Of a stretch of 64,000 nt of DNA, positions 63,386-64,000 are shown one piece after another. Positions within the stretch are counted from its first letter, which is position 1. Each line of letters starts with the position of its first letter. The DNA is from Burkholderiales bacterium (GTDB lineage: Bacteria > Pseudomonadota > Gammaproteobacteria > Burkholderiales > SG8-39). Location: the NCBI GenBank assembly GCA_027493935.1, contig JAOSJV010000013.1, forward strand, positions 1-64,000. Direction: 5' to 3'. The position numbers and the translations under genes are program-made. The notes under the pieces were generated by a model. It did no database searches, had not been told where the DNA came from, and saw only the letters and a list, made by a program, of their open reading frames with translations.

Positions 63386-64000
63386 ATGAGCTACGCGCTC
63401 CTCGCCTCGGTGTTCGTGATCGCCGCCTGCGGGCTGGTCTACGAGCTCATCGCCGGCGCCGCCGCGAGCTACCTACTCGGCGACTCGATCACCCAGTTCT
63501 CGCTGGTGATCGGGCTCTACCTCTTCGCGATGGGCGTGGGCTCCTACCTTTCGCGCTGGGTGGTGACCGGGATCGCGGCGCGGTTCGTCGAGATCGAGCT
63601 CGTGATCGCGCTCCTCGGCGGCTTCTCGGCCGCGGCCATGTTCCTCGTGTTCGCGCACGCGCCGGGGGCGTTCCAGCCGGCGCTCTACGGCATCGTGCTG
63701 CTCGTCGGCATGCTGGTCGGGCTCGAGATCCCGCTCGTGATGCGCCTCCTGCGGGAGCGGCTCGGCTTCCGCGATCTGGTCGCGCAGGTGCTTTCGTTCG
63801 ACTACCTCGGCGCGCTCGCCGTGTCGGTCGCTTTCCCGCTCGTGCTGGTGCCCGAGCTCGGCCTGATCCGCTCCGCGTTCCTGTTCGGATTGCTGAACGC
63901 GCTCGTCGCCGCGTGGGCACTTTGGCTCTTCCGCGACAAGCTCGGCGCGATGACTTGGCGCACGCTGCAGTGCGCGGTGGTGATCGGCCTCCTCGCCGGC
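63386..64000 (+). CDS. Membrane-embedded spermidine synthase-like protein, N-terminal part
   Basis: The 205 residues visible before the window edge are a polytopic membrane domain of about six helices (LLASVFVIAACGLVYELIAG; GLYLFAMGVGSYLSRWV; LYGIVLLVGMLVGLEIPLVM; LSFDYLGALAVSVAFPLVLV). The start (SVFVIAACGLVYELIAGAAA) and VGLEIPLVMRLLRERLGF are characteristic of the membrane N-domain found fused to a spermidine synthase-like catalytic domain. The catalytic part should lie beyond 64000. Such proteins commonly follow DUF350 and DUF4178 genes. Confidence 0.87.
   Translation, partial: MSYALLASVFVIAACGLVYELIAGAAASYLLGDSITQFSLVIGLYLFAMGVGSYLSRWVVTGIAARFVEIELVIALLGGFSAAAMFLVFAHAPGAFQPALYGIVLLVGMLVGLEIPLVMRLLRERLGFRDLVAQVLSFDYLGALAVSVAFPLVLVPELGLIRSAFLFGLLNALVAAWALWLFRDKLGAMTWRTLQCAVVIGLLAG

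Noticed and set aside
1..64000. tRNA, rRNA, CRISPR arrays, att sites or prophage genes
   Set aside because: No tRNA-like TTCGA arms in cloverleaf context, no rRNA segments, no regularly spaced direct repeats and no phage structural genes were found; the only mobile-element trace is the IS630 remnant.

Overview
The window is about 64 kb of very GC-rich chromosomal DNA. The gene families present (BPSS1780-type membrane protein, DUF6279 lipoprotein, a MoxR/DUF58/DUF4129/SpoIIM/RDD cluster, dispersed TTCCCGC-type palindromes) suggest a betaproteobacterium of the Burkholderiales or a close relative, possibly an environmental, metagenome-derived genome. This placement is inference: no rRNA or other phylogenetic marker is present. 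About twenty otherwise intact genes carry single-base frameshifts, often in short G or C runs. I read these as sequence errors and annotate each gene across the break.

Layout. 1-1958: end of a gliding-type ABC transporter operon (GldG-like, DUF4340). 2053-3132: LrgA/LrgB. 4001-11265: an apparently undescribed metabolic locus with two M24-fold proteins lacking one canonical metal ligand, a short PEP-synthase-like ATP-grasp/phosphohistidine protein, two D-2-hydroxyacid dehydrogenases, a LysR regulator and an FmdB zinc ribbon. 11587-12763: a secreted lectin-like protein and a pyrophosphatase. 12764-20758: an island of lower GC and low gene density with small hypotheticals, a Nudix hydrolase, a decayed IS630 transposase and a Sel1-repeat protein. 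20759-28055: alpha/beta hydrolase, an amidohydrolase followed by a broken dehydrogenase, a three-subunit molybdenum hydroxylase and a tandem-cupin protein; this looks like aromatic or heterocycle catabolism.

28350-35891 is a minus-strand run of seven genes (BPSS1780, RDD, SpoIIM, DUF4129, DUF4350, MoxR, DUF58), several overlapping by 4 bp, which probably form one membrane-associated AAA+ module. 36136-49120 holds housekeeping and accessory genes: ankyrin protein, MaoC hydratase, ferredoxin-NADP reductase, transporters, an orphan molybdopterin oxidoreductase, an OpgC/SGNH pair and a GDT1 transporter. 49582-54910 holds ArfB, a LysE remnant, a solitary ThsB-type TIR protein, a DsbA-like isomerase, an MliC lysozyme inhibitor and an MFS permease. 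55390-58632 holds an acyl-CoA synthetase, a periplasmic FmdE-like protein and a YdcF protein.

58762-64000 is a second striking cluster: a soluble aminopropyltransferase-fold protein, an SPFH/SHOCT protein, a DUF4178 protein, a 49-residue membrane peptide, DUF350 and a membrane-embedded spermidine-synthase-like protein cut by the window edge. The most interesting candidates for new biology are the 4-11 kb M24/phosphotransfer locus, the solitary TIR protein, and the SPFH/DUF4178/DUF350/polyamine-synthase cluster. No tRNA, rRNA, CRISPR array or intact mobile element was seen.
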